DNA of 30,000 nt from Prorocentrum cordatum (GCA_963575745.1 CAUYUJ010018653.1:22501-52500); one strand, 5' to 3'; positions 11,061-21,794 are shown, counted from the first letter of the stretch. A program made the numbers and translations. The notes: a model not told the origin generated them from the sequence alone.

Positions 11061-12700
11061 TTACACTAGTCCTGCTCCTCCTCCTCCTCCTCCACCTCCT
11101 CCTCCTCATCGTCTCCCCTACCTCCTTCTCCTCACCCCCCCTCTCCTTCCTCCTTCTCCCCCTCCTTCTCCTCCCTCCGACTTCTCACCCCCCCAGGTCC
11201 TGCTTCAACTCGCCCTTCTTCACCTCCTTCTCCTCCTCCTCCTCATCCTCCTCGTCCTTTTCCTCCTCATCCTCCTCTTCCTACTCCTCCTCCTCCTCCT
11301 CCTCCTCCTGCTCCTCCTCATCATCCTCCTCCTCCGCCTCCTTCTCATCATCCTCATTGTTACCATCAGCAGCAGCATAATCACCATCATCATCACCATC
11401 ATCACAATCGTGTTCGGCATCATCATCATCATCATCATCATCATCAACATCATCATCATCATCAGCAGCATCATCAGAATCGTTATCATCATCATCAGCA
11501 GCATCATCATCGTCGTCATCATCATGAGTATCGATCATAATCTTCCTCATCATCATCCTCATCATCATCGTCGTCATCATCATAATCATCATCAACAACC
11601 ACATCATCAGCAGCAGCGTCCTCATCATGCTTATTCGTCCACTCCTCTGCCTCCTCATCATCCTCATCTTCCTCTTCGTCTTCATCATCCGCCTCATTGT
11701 TATCCCCCTTCTCCTCAACATCATCATCATCATCATCATCATCATCCACCTCACCATCATCATCTTCAGCATAAACATCATCGTCGTCAGCACCGATGTC
11801 ATCATCAGAATCACTACCATCGTTGTCATCATAGACAACAGCAGGAACAGCTAAAGTCGCAGCAACAACCATAACAACAACAGCAGCAACAACAACCACG
11901 ACAATATCGACACCAGTAACAACAACACAACCAACATCAACAGATGCAACACAAAGAGCAAATACAGCACATACAACAACAACAACAACAACCACAACAA
12001 CAACAACAGCAGCAACAGCAACAGCAACAGCAACACAAACGACGACGACGCTGTTAACGGCAACGGCAGCAACGACAACAACAACAACCTCATCAACATC
12101 ACCATCATCATAATATTCCTCATCAGCAGGAGCAGCATCAACATCATCATCAGCAACAACATAATCAGCATCAACATAATCATCATCAACATCCACCATC
12201 CTTCACCTATTATCCGTTCCCACTCGTCATCATTCCCCTCATCATCATCAGCAGCAGCAGCTCGGCAGCTGCAGATGCAGCAGCATCGACCTCGCCATCG
12301 TCATCGACCTCATCTCGGTCAGCAGCAGTGTCAGTAATATCAACATCAGCATCGTCATCGTCATCGTCATCGTCATCATCGTCAACGTCGTCATCACCAC
12401 CATCGTCACCATTATCGGCATCACCATCACCACCATCTTCAGCATCAGAATCAGATTCATCATCATGTTCACCACCACCATCATGATCATCGCCATCATC
12501 ATCATCATCAGCATAAGCAGCAGCAGCAGCAGCAGCAGGCGCGGCAGCAGAAGCAGCATCTCCATCCATCCCTCCATCCCTCCGCCCTCCCCCCACCACT
12601 CACAAAAATTCCCTTCCCCACCTCCTCCTCATCCGCCTCCCTCCTCGCGTCACTTCCTCCTCCTCATCCTCCTCCATCCATTTTCCTTATAAATGACTCC
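11061..12700 (+). repeat. CTC, CAT and CAA trinucleotide tracts
   Basis: CTC-rich from 11070 to 11345, CAT-rich to about 11850, CAA-rich (AACAACAACAACAAC) to about 12100, CAT again to 12500, a CAG run near 12520, then pyrimidine-rich sequence to 12700. Long open frames on both strands are repeat shadows. Confidence 0.9.
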
Positions 12701-12701
12701 T

Positions 12702-12870
12702 CCCTGTCGCACCCCGGTACTGTCGGTAGGGCGGGCTGGGCGTTTCTCTTGAGACTCCCCCACCCTGTGCGATCCTTACGCTGGCAATGTGCAAGAGCTT
12801 CACAAATTGAGGGCGGGCGTTTTCAAAATGTGGCTCACGCCCTAGCGCCGCGCACATTCGTCTTAGAATT
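12702..12870. repeat. Second copy of the 10322 dispersed repeat and one 83-bp unit
   Basis: CCCTGTCGCACCCCGG...GGGCGGGCTGGGCGT (12702-12765) and GTGCAAGAGCTTCAC...TTTTCAAAATGTGGCTC...GCGCCGCGCACATTCG (12788-12860) repeat the arrangement seen at 10322-10765 with a single unit. Confidence 0.75.
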
Positions 12871-12892
12871 TGTTGTTTGACATGCGCCCTGA

Positions 12893-13215
12893 GCATGCGG
12901 ACGGTAGCATGTGGGGCTCCCTATGGGGCCACGAAGCGCTGTACTGGGTGGGTGGAACGCAGGGAGGAGGGGGAGGAGGGCCACGAAATGCTGTACTGGG
13001 TGGGGGCGACGCATGCGGACGGTAGCACTGGGACCTTCGGTGAAGCTCCCTATGGGGACACGAAGCGCTGTACTGGGTGGGTGAAACGCAGGGAAGGGGG
13101 AGGAGGAGGGCCACGAAACGCTGTACTGGGTGGGGGGGGAGACGCATGCGGACGGTAGCACTGGGCCCTTCGGTGGGGCTCCCTATGAGGCCACGAAACG
13201 CTGTACTAGGTGGAA
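12893..13215. repeat. Tandem repeat of about 118-133 bp, 2.5 copies
   Basis: GCATGCGGACGGTAGCA starts units at 12893, 13011 and 13144. Each carries GGGGCTCCCTATG, CACGAAGCGCTGTACTGGGT and a GGAGGAGGGCC patch; the last is cut after CGCTGTACTAGGTGG. Confidence 0.88.
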
Positions 13216-13880
13216 GGCGGGGACCGTCTCTTCAAAACGAGGAACCAACACCACAGGATGGTTGGGAAATATTGAGGGCCCCCAGAAGAACTGCGTTCGA
13301 GGAGAAGAGACAAGGAACGAGACCAATTCAAGAACAATACATAAGGCTGCCCTCTGTCTGAGCACTGAGGGGCATCGCTGTCGCCAGGCAGACCTCCTCG
13401 TTGGTGAAGAACTTGCACTGGAGACGGCTATTGTATCTGCCCCTCCTCCTGTCCCTCGCCATTTCGTCGGTTTCCTCATCCTCAAGTTCATCCTCCTTCG
13501 CTTCAATCCCATGTTGCGCGCGCGAGATATTGCAAGTATGGCTCTTGGCACCCAGACTGAAACGCATTGCACGCATAATTCACTCAACGGGAAAAATTAC
13601 CAAGGAGGAAGCAGTGTCGGACGCCATCGCCAGTCCCCATCACACATCAGCGCGTCATCACTACAATGGGATCGCCATTGGGCCCGCTTTAGCCGGGCAA
13701 GGCCTGAACTCAACGATCTCCACTAAGCCCCCTGTCACGCGGAGTGCAGGTGCTTCCTGGCAGCACGTCTGTAAGTCTTGTAAGGGCCCACACCCTTTCG
13801 TCGCACACTGGGACATGTGCCGCCTCTCCCCCCACCACCACAAACACAACGCTGCTTCCGCTGCTGGGTGCTTCCCTGGG
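13216..13880. other. Unassigned sequence with open frames, no domain recognised
   Basis: Balanced composition, unlike the repeats around it, with open frames on both strands: plus 13401-14012 with a VCKSCKGPHPF stretch, minus 13183-13587 with an acidic stretch EEDELEDEETDEM. Either could be an exon of an unseen gene, but no family was recognised. Confidence 0.25.
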
Positions 13881-14440
13881 GCTAAGGCTCCGCATGACTT
13901 CCAAGACGGCCCCCAGAGGCCGACAAGATCGCCCAACATCCCAAAACACTGTCTCAAGAGGCCAAGCAGACCGAAACAGAGCCTCAAAATGTACCAGAAG
14001 GGGGCCCAATGACAGAGAAGGCCAAGAGGCCCCCCAGAAAGGCCGAAACCGTACAAACATCGTAAGGCTCCCTGTGGTTTGGCATTCTTCGGAACCCCCA
14101 TGCCTCTCAGCTCAAGACAGTCCCACATGGGGCCCAGACGGAGGCCAATGAATGCCAAAAAAGCCCAACGAGGGCACCAAGAAGCCCCTCAGACGGCCCA
14201 CGACAGTCCGAGGGGAGCCGAAGGCCCAACAGAAGCCAGCCACGGACAACCCAAGAGGACCCCAAGATCGTCCAAGGAGGTACCCAACAGAGCCCTCACA
14301 GACTCTCCAGACAGCCGAGAGGGACCCCAGGTGACCCCAGATGGAAGCAACAAGGCCCGGGGCCTGAAGGTGGGCCAAGAGGTCCAAAGAGGACTCGAGA
14401 TCGGAAATCGCACATCTCGTCGTCTGGGGGTCGGCGGAAC
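13881..14440 (-). repeat. Degenerate 10-bp repeat field (CCCAAGAGGC orientation)
   Basis: CAAGAGGCC, CCCCAGAGGCC, AAGATCGCCC and CCAAGACGG-like units at roughly 10-bp spacing. This is the reverse-strand orientation of the GGGGCCTCCT decamers in the left third of the window. Confidence 0.6.
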
Positions 14441-14812
14441 GGCGCAAGCCTCTCGAACATGAACATCGAGGTGCAAATAGGTATTGCTTTTTCTCCGACT
14501 GCCTCTGGAAAATTGGTTGCACACGAGGTCGGCGGCAGCGGCACGGACAGGTGAGCTCAGGGTCTGGCTATGTGAAGCTGCCCCATAGGTTCCTACGTCC
14601 GTCCGACAGGTTCCTTCGATAGAGTTCTACGGAGCTGCGAACTGTGAACTGTGACAGGTCCCTACGTAGAGTCCGATCACATTGCGTAGTGCAACCCAGG
14701 GAAAAGCCCTCAGTGAGTCCCTCAGTGAGTCTGCTGGACGAGCATCATGCCGTTGTCTCTATTGTGTGATCGCGCTTCTGTGTGGCGGTCTCCCCGAGGT
14801 ACTGGCAGCAGG
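14441..14812. other. 3' flank of the channel gene, no feature recognised
   Basis: A small duplicated phrase occurs around 14590-14680 (GTTCCTACGTC, GTCCCTACGTAG; GTCAGTGAGTC twice near 14710). No polyadenylation-type or gene signal could be assigned. Confidence 0.35.
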
Positions 14813-15082
14813 CTAAGTGGAAGCCCTGTCTCGGTCCATGCCATGTACGGCCCTCAACGGTTGAATGTTTTCGAGCAGCGTAGCAATTCTCGCAGCAGCA
14901 CGCTCCGCGCGACTGTTCGCGGCTCTGATCTCCCACTTCAGCGACTCCACGTCGACCCGTGTGGCCGACCCTCTCAGCTGCAGGCACCCCTCAACGAACT
15001 CCTCGAGGGTGACGCTGCCCGTGCTAGCCGCGTCGAGGATCTTGAAGAGCTTCCACGACTTCTTTGCGTCAATGTTCAGGGC
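14813..15082 (-). CDS. Voltage-gated cation channel, last exon (EF-hand-like region and C-terminus)
   Basis: The exon starts at ALNIDAKKSWKLFKILD after a CTTCAG acceptor around 15083 and encodes the calcium-sensing tail of the channel. The helix-loop-helix has the family form LFKILD...LEEFVEGCLQLRG, but its loop DAASTGSVTLEE lacks the usual acidic or Asn/Ser residue at loop position 3 (Ala) and has Thr at 5, so calcium binding is doubtful. A basic, Ala/Arg-rich helix follows (ESLKWEIRAANSRAERAAAR), then LLENIQPL and a short tail ending in TAG at 14815-14813. The stop may be the true C-terminus, or the frame may leave by splicing near LLENIQPL; nothing recognisable as a further exon was found downstream. 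The intron separating it from the second exon is about 1.2 kb. Confidence 0.83.
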   Translation of the reverse strand, partial: ALNIDAKKSWKLFKILDAASTGSVTLEEFVEGCLQLRGSATRVDVESLKWEIRAANSRAERAAARIATLLENIQPLRAVHGMDRDRAST

Positions 15083-16286
15083 TGAAGCAGAGGCCGTGCC
15101 ACGATCAGGCACAGGGATCAGAGACGAGCGCTCGGTGAGGAATCCAGCCCTCCGCTGCCGAAGATCGCAGAACTGGTCGGTGGCCCCCCCCAGGCCTTGG
15201 GTCCGCCGAGATGTCGGGAGAGGCCACCACGACCGTCCCGAGATGCATCGCTTTTCATAATCAGACTGAACTGTGGAAGGCCAAAGAGACGGAGAAGGAA
15301 GAAGGAATATTATGACCAAGCGGGGTTAGTCTGGGGATCACCAATGGCAGGGCTGACGATATAAGGCTTAAGATACAGGGCAACTAAGGAGGAGCACGTG
15401 CAGGAGAGCGAGAGAGAGAGAGAGAGCGGCATTCAAGGAGGACTACTGAGCAGGCGGATGGGAAGGAGGGGCGCAAGCATCATGAGGCGCACCACGCGCC
15501 CTTCTCGCCGATACGGCGCAGCAGCCAGCGCTTTCGGCGCGCTGAAGCACGCGAGGGAAGAGAAGGAAGGGCATGGGGAGGCGCACGGCAGCGGCCCTGA
15601 GCGCCGTCCCCCCCCCCCCCCGCACACCCCAGGCACCCCATCGCGTCGCAGCCTGCCGACGCGAGCCTCGCGGCGCGCCGGCACGGCACGGCGCAGGAGG
15701 GCCGGGAGAGCCGTCCGCCGCACGGGAGGCGAGGCCGAGCCACTCCGCTGCACCAGACTCCGCCCCCCAGGCCCGGCCCGCTCTGCCCGCGGCGCTCGCC
15801 TCCACGGGCGGCGGACCCACTCGCGGCCGCGGCGGCGCGATCGCACGGGCACGATCCTCGCGGGGCGTCCGAGCGACAGAACGTGCCGTGTACGCAGGGT
15901 CGCGGCCCAGGGGCCCCGCTCTCACGAGGCCGCGGGTACGGGTACGTCTGTCGCCCATGGCTCCAGGGGGCACTCGTCCCCAGATCGCGCACGGCAGCTC
16001 GAGAATCGTGGATGCGGCTGGCTTCTCGTGCCCGTGTGCCTCTGCGGGCCGAGTTCTGGGCCCCCGCATCCCCAGCCCCCCCAAGAAGGTCAAGGACGAA
16101 AACGGGGTCCCCCCGAGAGCCACGCGGCCCATGTTTTGAAAAGAACTCCTACGACGGGCGTCTGGGACCCCCCTGCTCTGGCTCCCCGTCCTCCCCCCCC
16201 GACGGAACGGCTCGGCTGCCGAGGGCATGGTTCCCCCTCGGGTGCTCTCTCATCCGTGCGCCCGACTGCAGTACAGCCTCTCCCGC
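15083..16286 (-). other. Intron of the channel gene, about 1.2 kb, GC-rich
   Basis: A GC donor (AAA|GCGGGAG on the minus strand) and a CAG-type acceptor (CTTCAGCC) bound it; the cut can slide by one base because both ends read AGC. The join gives an unbroken FKALNID. The interior is very GC-rich with a short GA tract at 15409-15427 and a C-run near 15609. Long open frames on both strands here reflect the lack of TA-rich stops rather than coding; no domain was recognised. Confidence 0.72.
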
Positions 16287-16508
16287 TTTGAACCATGACT
16301 GCACTTTAGGCTTGGCCATCTGCATGTGGAGCTCAGCTGCAGTCAGCCCACCGACGGTGGCATCAAAACCTTCGTTCATCTCCTCGAAAAGTAGCCTCAG
16401 GCGATCAACGTAGACCTGCTTCTCCTTGAGATGAGCCTCAATCGAAAGGTCCAAATCCTGTTGGGCACCCTCGATTGCATTCTGACAGAAGACACCTGTC
16501 ACCACGTT
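16287..16508 (-). CDS. Voltage-gated cation channel, second visible exon (end of S6 and post-S6 helix)
   Basis: The reading frame begins NVVTGVFCQNAIEGAQQDLD, which is the conserved inner end of S6 and the following helix in protist one-domain channels, and so directly continues the YFFVL that ends the membrane exon 6.3 kb upstream. It then runs as a charged helical stretch (EKQVYVDRLRLLFEEM, then TAAELHMQM) and ends KVQSWFKA, the usual lead-in to the EF-hand pair. The 3' end is well defined: cutting after AAA at 16287 leaves an intron starting GC, and the join to the next exon restores an uninterrupted FKALNID. The 5' end is less clear, because no AG lies immediately before AAC at 16508 (the preceding bases are CGCGGA). 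The donor side of the previous exon (CTATCGAGGG) could be a GA-type donor of the kind reported in dinoflagellates, but the exact junction is unresolved. Confidence 0.85.
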
Positions 16509-16649
16509 TCCGCGACCGTGCCAAAGGCACTAAGTGGAGTGTCACCAGGTCTCTTAGAGCCATCTGTACCGAGTGCCCAAATATCGCTAATACTCTTTAC
16601 GGGGCCCAGACCTCCAATTGCTGGCATTTCTGGAGCGCCCCGCGTGACT

Positions 16650-16850
16650 TTTCCCGAAGCCAGAGAGCCCAAGAGAGCCACAGGACGATCCAAGAGGGCC
16701 CCGAGACGACGCAAGAGTGCCAGAAGACGGCCGAAGATGGCCTCAAGACGGCCCAAGAGGCCTACAAGTCGCAAGACGCCCCAGGGGGCCCCAAGAGGAC
16801 CTTCAAGAGGGCTCCAAGGAGCCAAAATCACTCATGCTCCGACGGCTTCT
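16650..16850 (-). repeat. 10-bp repeat field inside the large intron
   Basis: From AGCCAGAGAG onward the sequence divides into decamers such as CCCAAGAGAG, ATCCAAGAGG, ACGGCCCAAG, GCCCCAAGAG with almost no register loss for about 170 bp. Confidence 0.75.
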
Positions 16851-16989
16851 GGAAGATCTTAGCGTTCTGGCCTTTTTCCCTACCTAGGCTCTGCCTAGAA
16901 GGGTTCTTACCCTGTTGGCTTAAAGGGCCAGGCAGTGGACCCCGCCCCGGGCGGTTCCCCCAGGATCCGCCCAGCGGTTCCCCCAGTGA

Positions 16990-17725
16990 CGTTACCTTAG
17001 CTTAGCGTTGCTTATATAATATTAGCTTAGTTTATTTCATCGTAGCTTAGCTTACCTTCATCTTAGCTTAGGTTTATGTTAGTTTAGTTTACCTTCATAT
17101 TAGCTTCGCTGAGCTTTAGCAAAGCAGAGCACAGCATAGCATAGAATAGCGTAGCATAGCATAGCGCAGCACAGCAGATCATAGCATAGCCCAGCATAGC
17201 ATAGCATAGCGCAGCATAGCATAGCATAACATAGCATAGCATAGCATAGCGCAGCACAGCACAGCACAGCACAGCATAGCACAGCGCAGCATGGCATAGC
17301 ATAGCATAGCAGAGCATAGCATAGCACAGCAGCAAAGCAAAGGCATAGCGCAGCGCTGCATTAGCATAGCATAGCATAGCATGGCATAGCCAAGCATACC
17401 ATAGCATACCATAGCATAGCGCAGCATAGCACAGCATAGCACAGCATAGCATAGCATAGCATAGCGCAGCTTAACATAGCATAGCATAGCACATCATAGC
17501 ATAGCTTAGCATAGCACAGCGCAGCATGGCATTGCATAGCTTCGCATAGCATAGCATGGCATAGCATATCATATATTAGCATATCATATCATAGCATAGC
17601 ATAGCATAGCATAGCATAGCGCAGCATATCATAGCATAGCATAGCATAGCATAGTATAACATAGCGCAGCATAGCATGGCATGACATGGCATAGCATAGC
17701 ATAGCATAGCATAGCAACTAATGCT
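16990..17725. repeat. TTAGC to ATAGC pentamer tract
   Basis: CTTAGCTTAG-type pentamers at 17000-17100 pass through GCTTTAGCAAAGCAGAG into ATAGC/ACAGC/GCAGC pentamers that fill 17115-17720. Predicted 'MLCYAMLCYA' frames are shadows. Confidence 0.95.
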
Positions 17726-17789
17726 GCTTTCCTATGGGTTTCAACTTCTAGGTAGGGTCGCACTGGGGTAATCTCCCTTTTCGGGTTTC

Positions 17790-18075
17790 AGGCACTCCGA
17801 GACGGCCCAAGAGGCTCCCAAGATCGCCCCAAGACAACCCATAGGTCCCCAAAAGAACCCCAAGACGGCCAGAAAGGCCCCAAGACAGCCTGGGAGGTCC
17901 GAATACGGCCCAAGAGGCTTCCAGGCGCTTCAAAATGGGCCCAAGACAGTGGAACGCAAAGGGGCCACGAGAGCCTGTTCCCACTGTTCCCAGAAGATGG
18001 CCCCCAAGACCCCAAAACGCCCAGAAGCACCCAAGAGGCCCCAGGAGACCCTGGCGTGGCCTCCAAGGGACCCCC
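17790..18075 (-). repeat. 10-bp repeat field (CCCAAGACGG orientation)
   Basis: CCCAAGAGGC, CCCCAAGACA, CCCAAGACGG, CCCAAGACAG decamers with small slips, interrupted near 17940-17995. Confidence 0.75.
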
Positions 18076-18319
18076 CCCCCCGAACCCCCATGAGAGGCCA
18101 AAGAGCCCCCGTCGAGGGGCCGCCCCGAGCGGCGCTCCGAGAGACCCCCAGAGGGGCATCTGTGAGGCCTCTGGTCCAACCTCGGCAGAGTGGCGGGATG
18201 GGCGGACGGCCATCAGACCTGGGCGGGCACGGGGACGGAAGGCGCAACTGCTGTGGGAAGCTGCGGAATCGACAGCCCGGCCGTGGCTCCTCCTCGTCCT
18301 TCCCCGATTCCCCTCGGCC

Positions 18320-18520
18320 GGGGTAGTCGTGGGGCCCTCTTGGGCTTCCTTGGGAGACTCTCGAACCGTCTTCAGGCCCTCTTGAGCCGTCTTGCTGGCC
18401 TCTTCATGGGTCTATTTGACGCCATCGTACACCAGCTTGGAGCCCTTTCGGACAAACTATGAAGCCTGTTGGACCCTCTGCAGCCGTCGTGTAGGCCGTT
18501 CTGGAGCATCTTTACACTTA
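18320..18520 (+). repeat. 10-bp repeat field in the opposite orientation
   Basis: GGGCCCTCTTGGG, AACCGTCTTCAGG, GAGCCGTCTTGCTGG and CAGCCGTCGTGTAGG are the complement of the units at 17790-18075, so the two fields form a loose inverted pair 250 bp apart. Confidence 0.6.
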
Positions 18521-18533
18521 CGAGGAGTTTACG

Positions 18534-18810
18534 CGGAGGAGGAACGAGGAGCGATGAGGAGGAGGAAGAAGAGGAGGAGAAGGAAGACGATGAGGAGGAG
18601 GAACGAGGAGAAGGAGGAGGAGGAGAAGGAGAAGGAGTAGGAGGAGGAGGTGGAGGTGGAGATGGAGGTGGAGGTGGAGGAGGGGCGAGGAGCGAGGAGG
18701 CGGAGGAGGAGCGAGGAGCGAGGAGCGAGAAGCGAGGAGCGATGAACGAGGAGCGAGGAGCGAGGAGAAGGAGGAGGAGGAGGAGGCGGAGGAGGAGGGA
18801 GGAAAAGGAA
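18534..18810 (+). repeat. GGA/GAG polypurine tract
   Basis: Nearly uninterrupted purines (GAGGAGGAG, GGTGGAGGT) with several GAGCGAGGAGCGAG units near 18690-18760. It grades into the AGGNNN array. Confidence 0.92.
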
Positions 18811-21680
18811 CAGGAATTGGAATAGGAATAGGAAAAAATAGAAATATAAATATAAATAGAATTAGAAATAGAAATGGGAATAGGAACAGGAACAGGAACA
18901 GGAACAGGAACAGGAACAGGAACAGGAACAGGAACAGGAACAGGAACAGAAATCGGAATCGGAATCGGAAGAGGAAGAGGAAGAGGAAGAGGAAGAGGAA
19001 GAGGAAGAGAAAGAGGAACAGGAACAGGAACAGGAAGAGGAAGAGGAAGAGGAAGAGGAAGAGGAAGAGGAAGAGGAACAGGAACAGGAACAGGAACAGG
19101 AACAGGAACAGGAACAGGATCAGGAAGAGGAAGAGGAAGAGGAAGAGGAAGAGGAAGAGGAAGAGGCATAGGCATAGGCATAGGCATAGGCATAGGCATA
19201 GGCATAGGCATAGGCATAGGCATAGGTTGGCTTAGACATAGGCATAGGCATAGGCATAGGCATAGGCATAGGCATAGGCATAGGGATAGGGATAGGGATA
19301 GGGATAGGCATAGGCATAGGCATAGGCATAGGCATAGGCATAGGCATAGGCATAGGCATGGGCATGGGCATAGGCATAGGCATAGGCATAGGCATAGGCA
19401 TAGGCATAGGCATAGGCATAGGCAGGCATGCATAGGCATAGGCATAGGCATAGGCATAGGCATAGGCATAGGCATAGGCATAGGCATAGGCATAGGCATA
19501 GGCATAGGCATAGGCATGGGCATAGGCATAGGCATAGGAATAGGAGTAGGAGTAGAAGTAGGAGTAGGAGTAGGAGTAGGAGTAGGAGTACAAGTAGGAA
19601 TATGATAGGGACAGGAAAAGGGACAGGAATAGGGACAGGAATAGGAATAGGAATAGGAGTAGGAATACTAATAAGAATAGGAATAGGAATAGGAATAGGA
19701 ATAGTAATAGGATTAGGAATAGGAATAGGAATAGGAGTAGGAATAGGAATAGGAATAGGAATAGGAACAGGAACAGGAACAGGAACAGGAATAGGAATAG
19801 GAATAGGAATAGGAATAGGAATAGGAATAGGAATAGGAATAGGAATAGGCATAGGCATAGGAATAGGAATAGGAATAGGAATAGGAACAGGGACAGGAAC
19901 AGGAACAGGAATAGGAATAGGAATAGGAATAGGGATAGGAATAGGAATAGGACTAGAAATAGGAATAGGAATAGGAATAGGAATAGGAATAGGAATAGGA
20001 ATAGGAATAGGAATAGGAATAGGAATAGGAATAGGAATAGGAATAGGAATAGCAATAGCAATAGGAATAGCAATAGCAATAGCAATAGGAATAGGAATAG
20101 GAAAAGGAATAGTAATAGGAATAGGAATAGGAATATGAATAGGAATAGGAATAGGAATAGGAATAGGAATAGGAATAGGAATAGCAATAGCAATAGCAAT
20201 AGCAATAGCAATAGCAATAGCAATAGCAATAGCAATAGCAATAGGAATAGGAATAGGAATAGGAATAGGAATAGGAATAGGAATAGGAATGGGAATAGGA
20301 ATAGGAATAGGAATAGGAATAGGAATAGGAATAGGAATAGGAATAGGAAGGAATAGGAATAGGAATAGAATAGGAATAGGAATAGGAATAGGAATAGGAA
20401 TAGGAATAGGAATAGGAATAGGAATAGGAATAGGAATAGGAATAGGAATAGGAATAGGAATAGGAATAGGAATAGGAATAGGAATAGGAATAGGAATAGG
20501 AATAGGAATAGGAATAGGAATAGGAATAGGAATAGGAATAGGAATAGGAATAGGAATAGGAATAGGAATAGGAATAGGAATAGGAATAGGAATAGGAATA
20601 GGAATAGGAATAGGAATAGGAATAGGGATAGGAATAGGAATAGGAATAGAAATAGGAATAGGAATAGGAATAGGAATAGGAATAGGAATAGGAATAAGAA
20701 TTAATATTAATAAGAATAGGAATAGGAATAGGAATAGGAATAGGAAAAGGAAAAGGAATAGGAATAGGAATAGGAATAGGAATAGGAATAGGAATAGGAA
20801 TAGGAATAGGAATAGGAATAGGAATAGGAATAGGAATATAAACAGGAATAGGAATAGGAATAGGAATAGGAATAGGAATAGGAATAGGAATAGGAATAGG
20901 AATAGGAATAGGAATAGGAATAGGAATAGGAATAGGAATAGGAATAGGAATAGGAATAGGAATAGGAATAGGAATAGGAATAGGAATAGGAATAGGAATA
21001 GGAATAGGATAGGAATAGGAATAGGAATAGGAATAGGAATAGGAATAGGAATAGGAATAGGAATAGGAATAGGAATAGGAATAGGAATAGGAATAGGAAT
21101 AGGAATAGGAATAGGGAATAGGAATAGGAATAGGAATAGGAATAGGAATCGGAATAGGAATAGGAATAGGAATAGGAATAGGAATAGGAATAGGAATAGG
21201 AATAGGGAGGAGGAATAGGAATAGGAATAGGAATAGGAATAGGAATAGGAATAGGAATAGGAATAGGAATAGGAATAGGAATAGGAATAGGAATAGGAAT
21301 AGGAATAGGAATAGGAATAGGAATAGGAATAGGAATAGGAATAGGAATAGGAATAGGAATAGGAATAGGAATAGGAATAGGAATAGGAATAGGAATAGGA
21401 ATAGGAATAGGAATAGGAATAGGAATAGGAATAGGAATAGGAATAGGAATAGGAATAGGAATAGGAATAGGAATAGGAATAGGAATAGGAATAGGAATAG
21501 GAATAGGAATAGGAATAGGAATAGGAATAGGAATAGGAATAGGAATAGGAATAGGAATAGGAATAGGAATAGGAATAGGAATAGGAATAGGAATAGGAAT
21601 AGGAATAGGAATAGGAATAGGAAGGAATAGGAATAGGAATAGGAATGGAAAACAGGAATAGGAATAGGAATAGGAATAGG
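18811..21680 (+). repeat. AGGNNN hexanucleotide array, about 2.9 kb
   Basis: Hexamers of the form AGGNNN run without real interruption, in blocks: AGGAAC (18873-18948), AGGAAG and AGGAAC alternating (18972-19166), AGGCAT (19166-19540) with an AGGGAT insert (19284-19310), AGGAGT (19540-19600), AGGAAT (19600-21680) with AGCAAT blocks near 20050-20090 and 20180-20240. A few single-base slips shift phase. It lies in the channel intron; Gly-Ile, Arg-Asn and Pro-Met frames are shadows. Confidence 0.97.
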
Positions 21681-21794
21681 CCTCGCGAAGACCTCGCGAA
21701 TGGGATCGCTCCCCCTTGGTCGTGGCCCTGTGGGCGTGGCGTGGAGAAGGGTGCCGGTGCACCCCCCCCTCCCCCTGTGGGCGTGGGGTGGTTC

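Noticed and set aside
14079-14462. Pro/Lys/Arg-rich plus-strand frame resembling a basic protein
   Set aside because: Its sequence follows the degenerate decamer repeat and the opposite strand is also open.
15398-16291. A 297-codon plus-strand frame and overlapping minus-strand frames in GC-rich DNA
   Set aside because: Both strands are open across the interval, no domain is recognisable, and the region lies between two channel exons on the minus strand.
18811-21680. Telomere-like repeat
   Set aside because: The units are AGGAAT and relatives, not TTTAGGG. The array is internal to a gene's intron with unique sequence on both sides.
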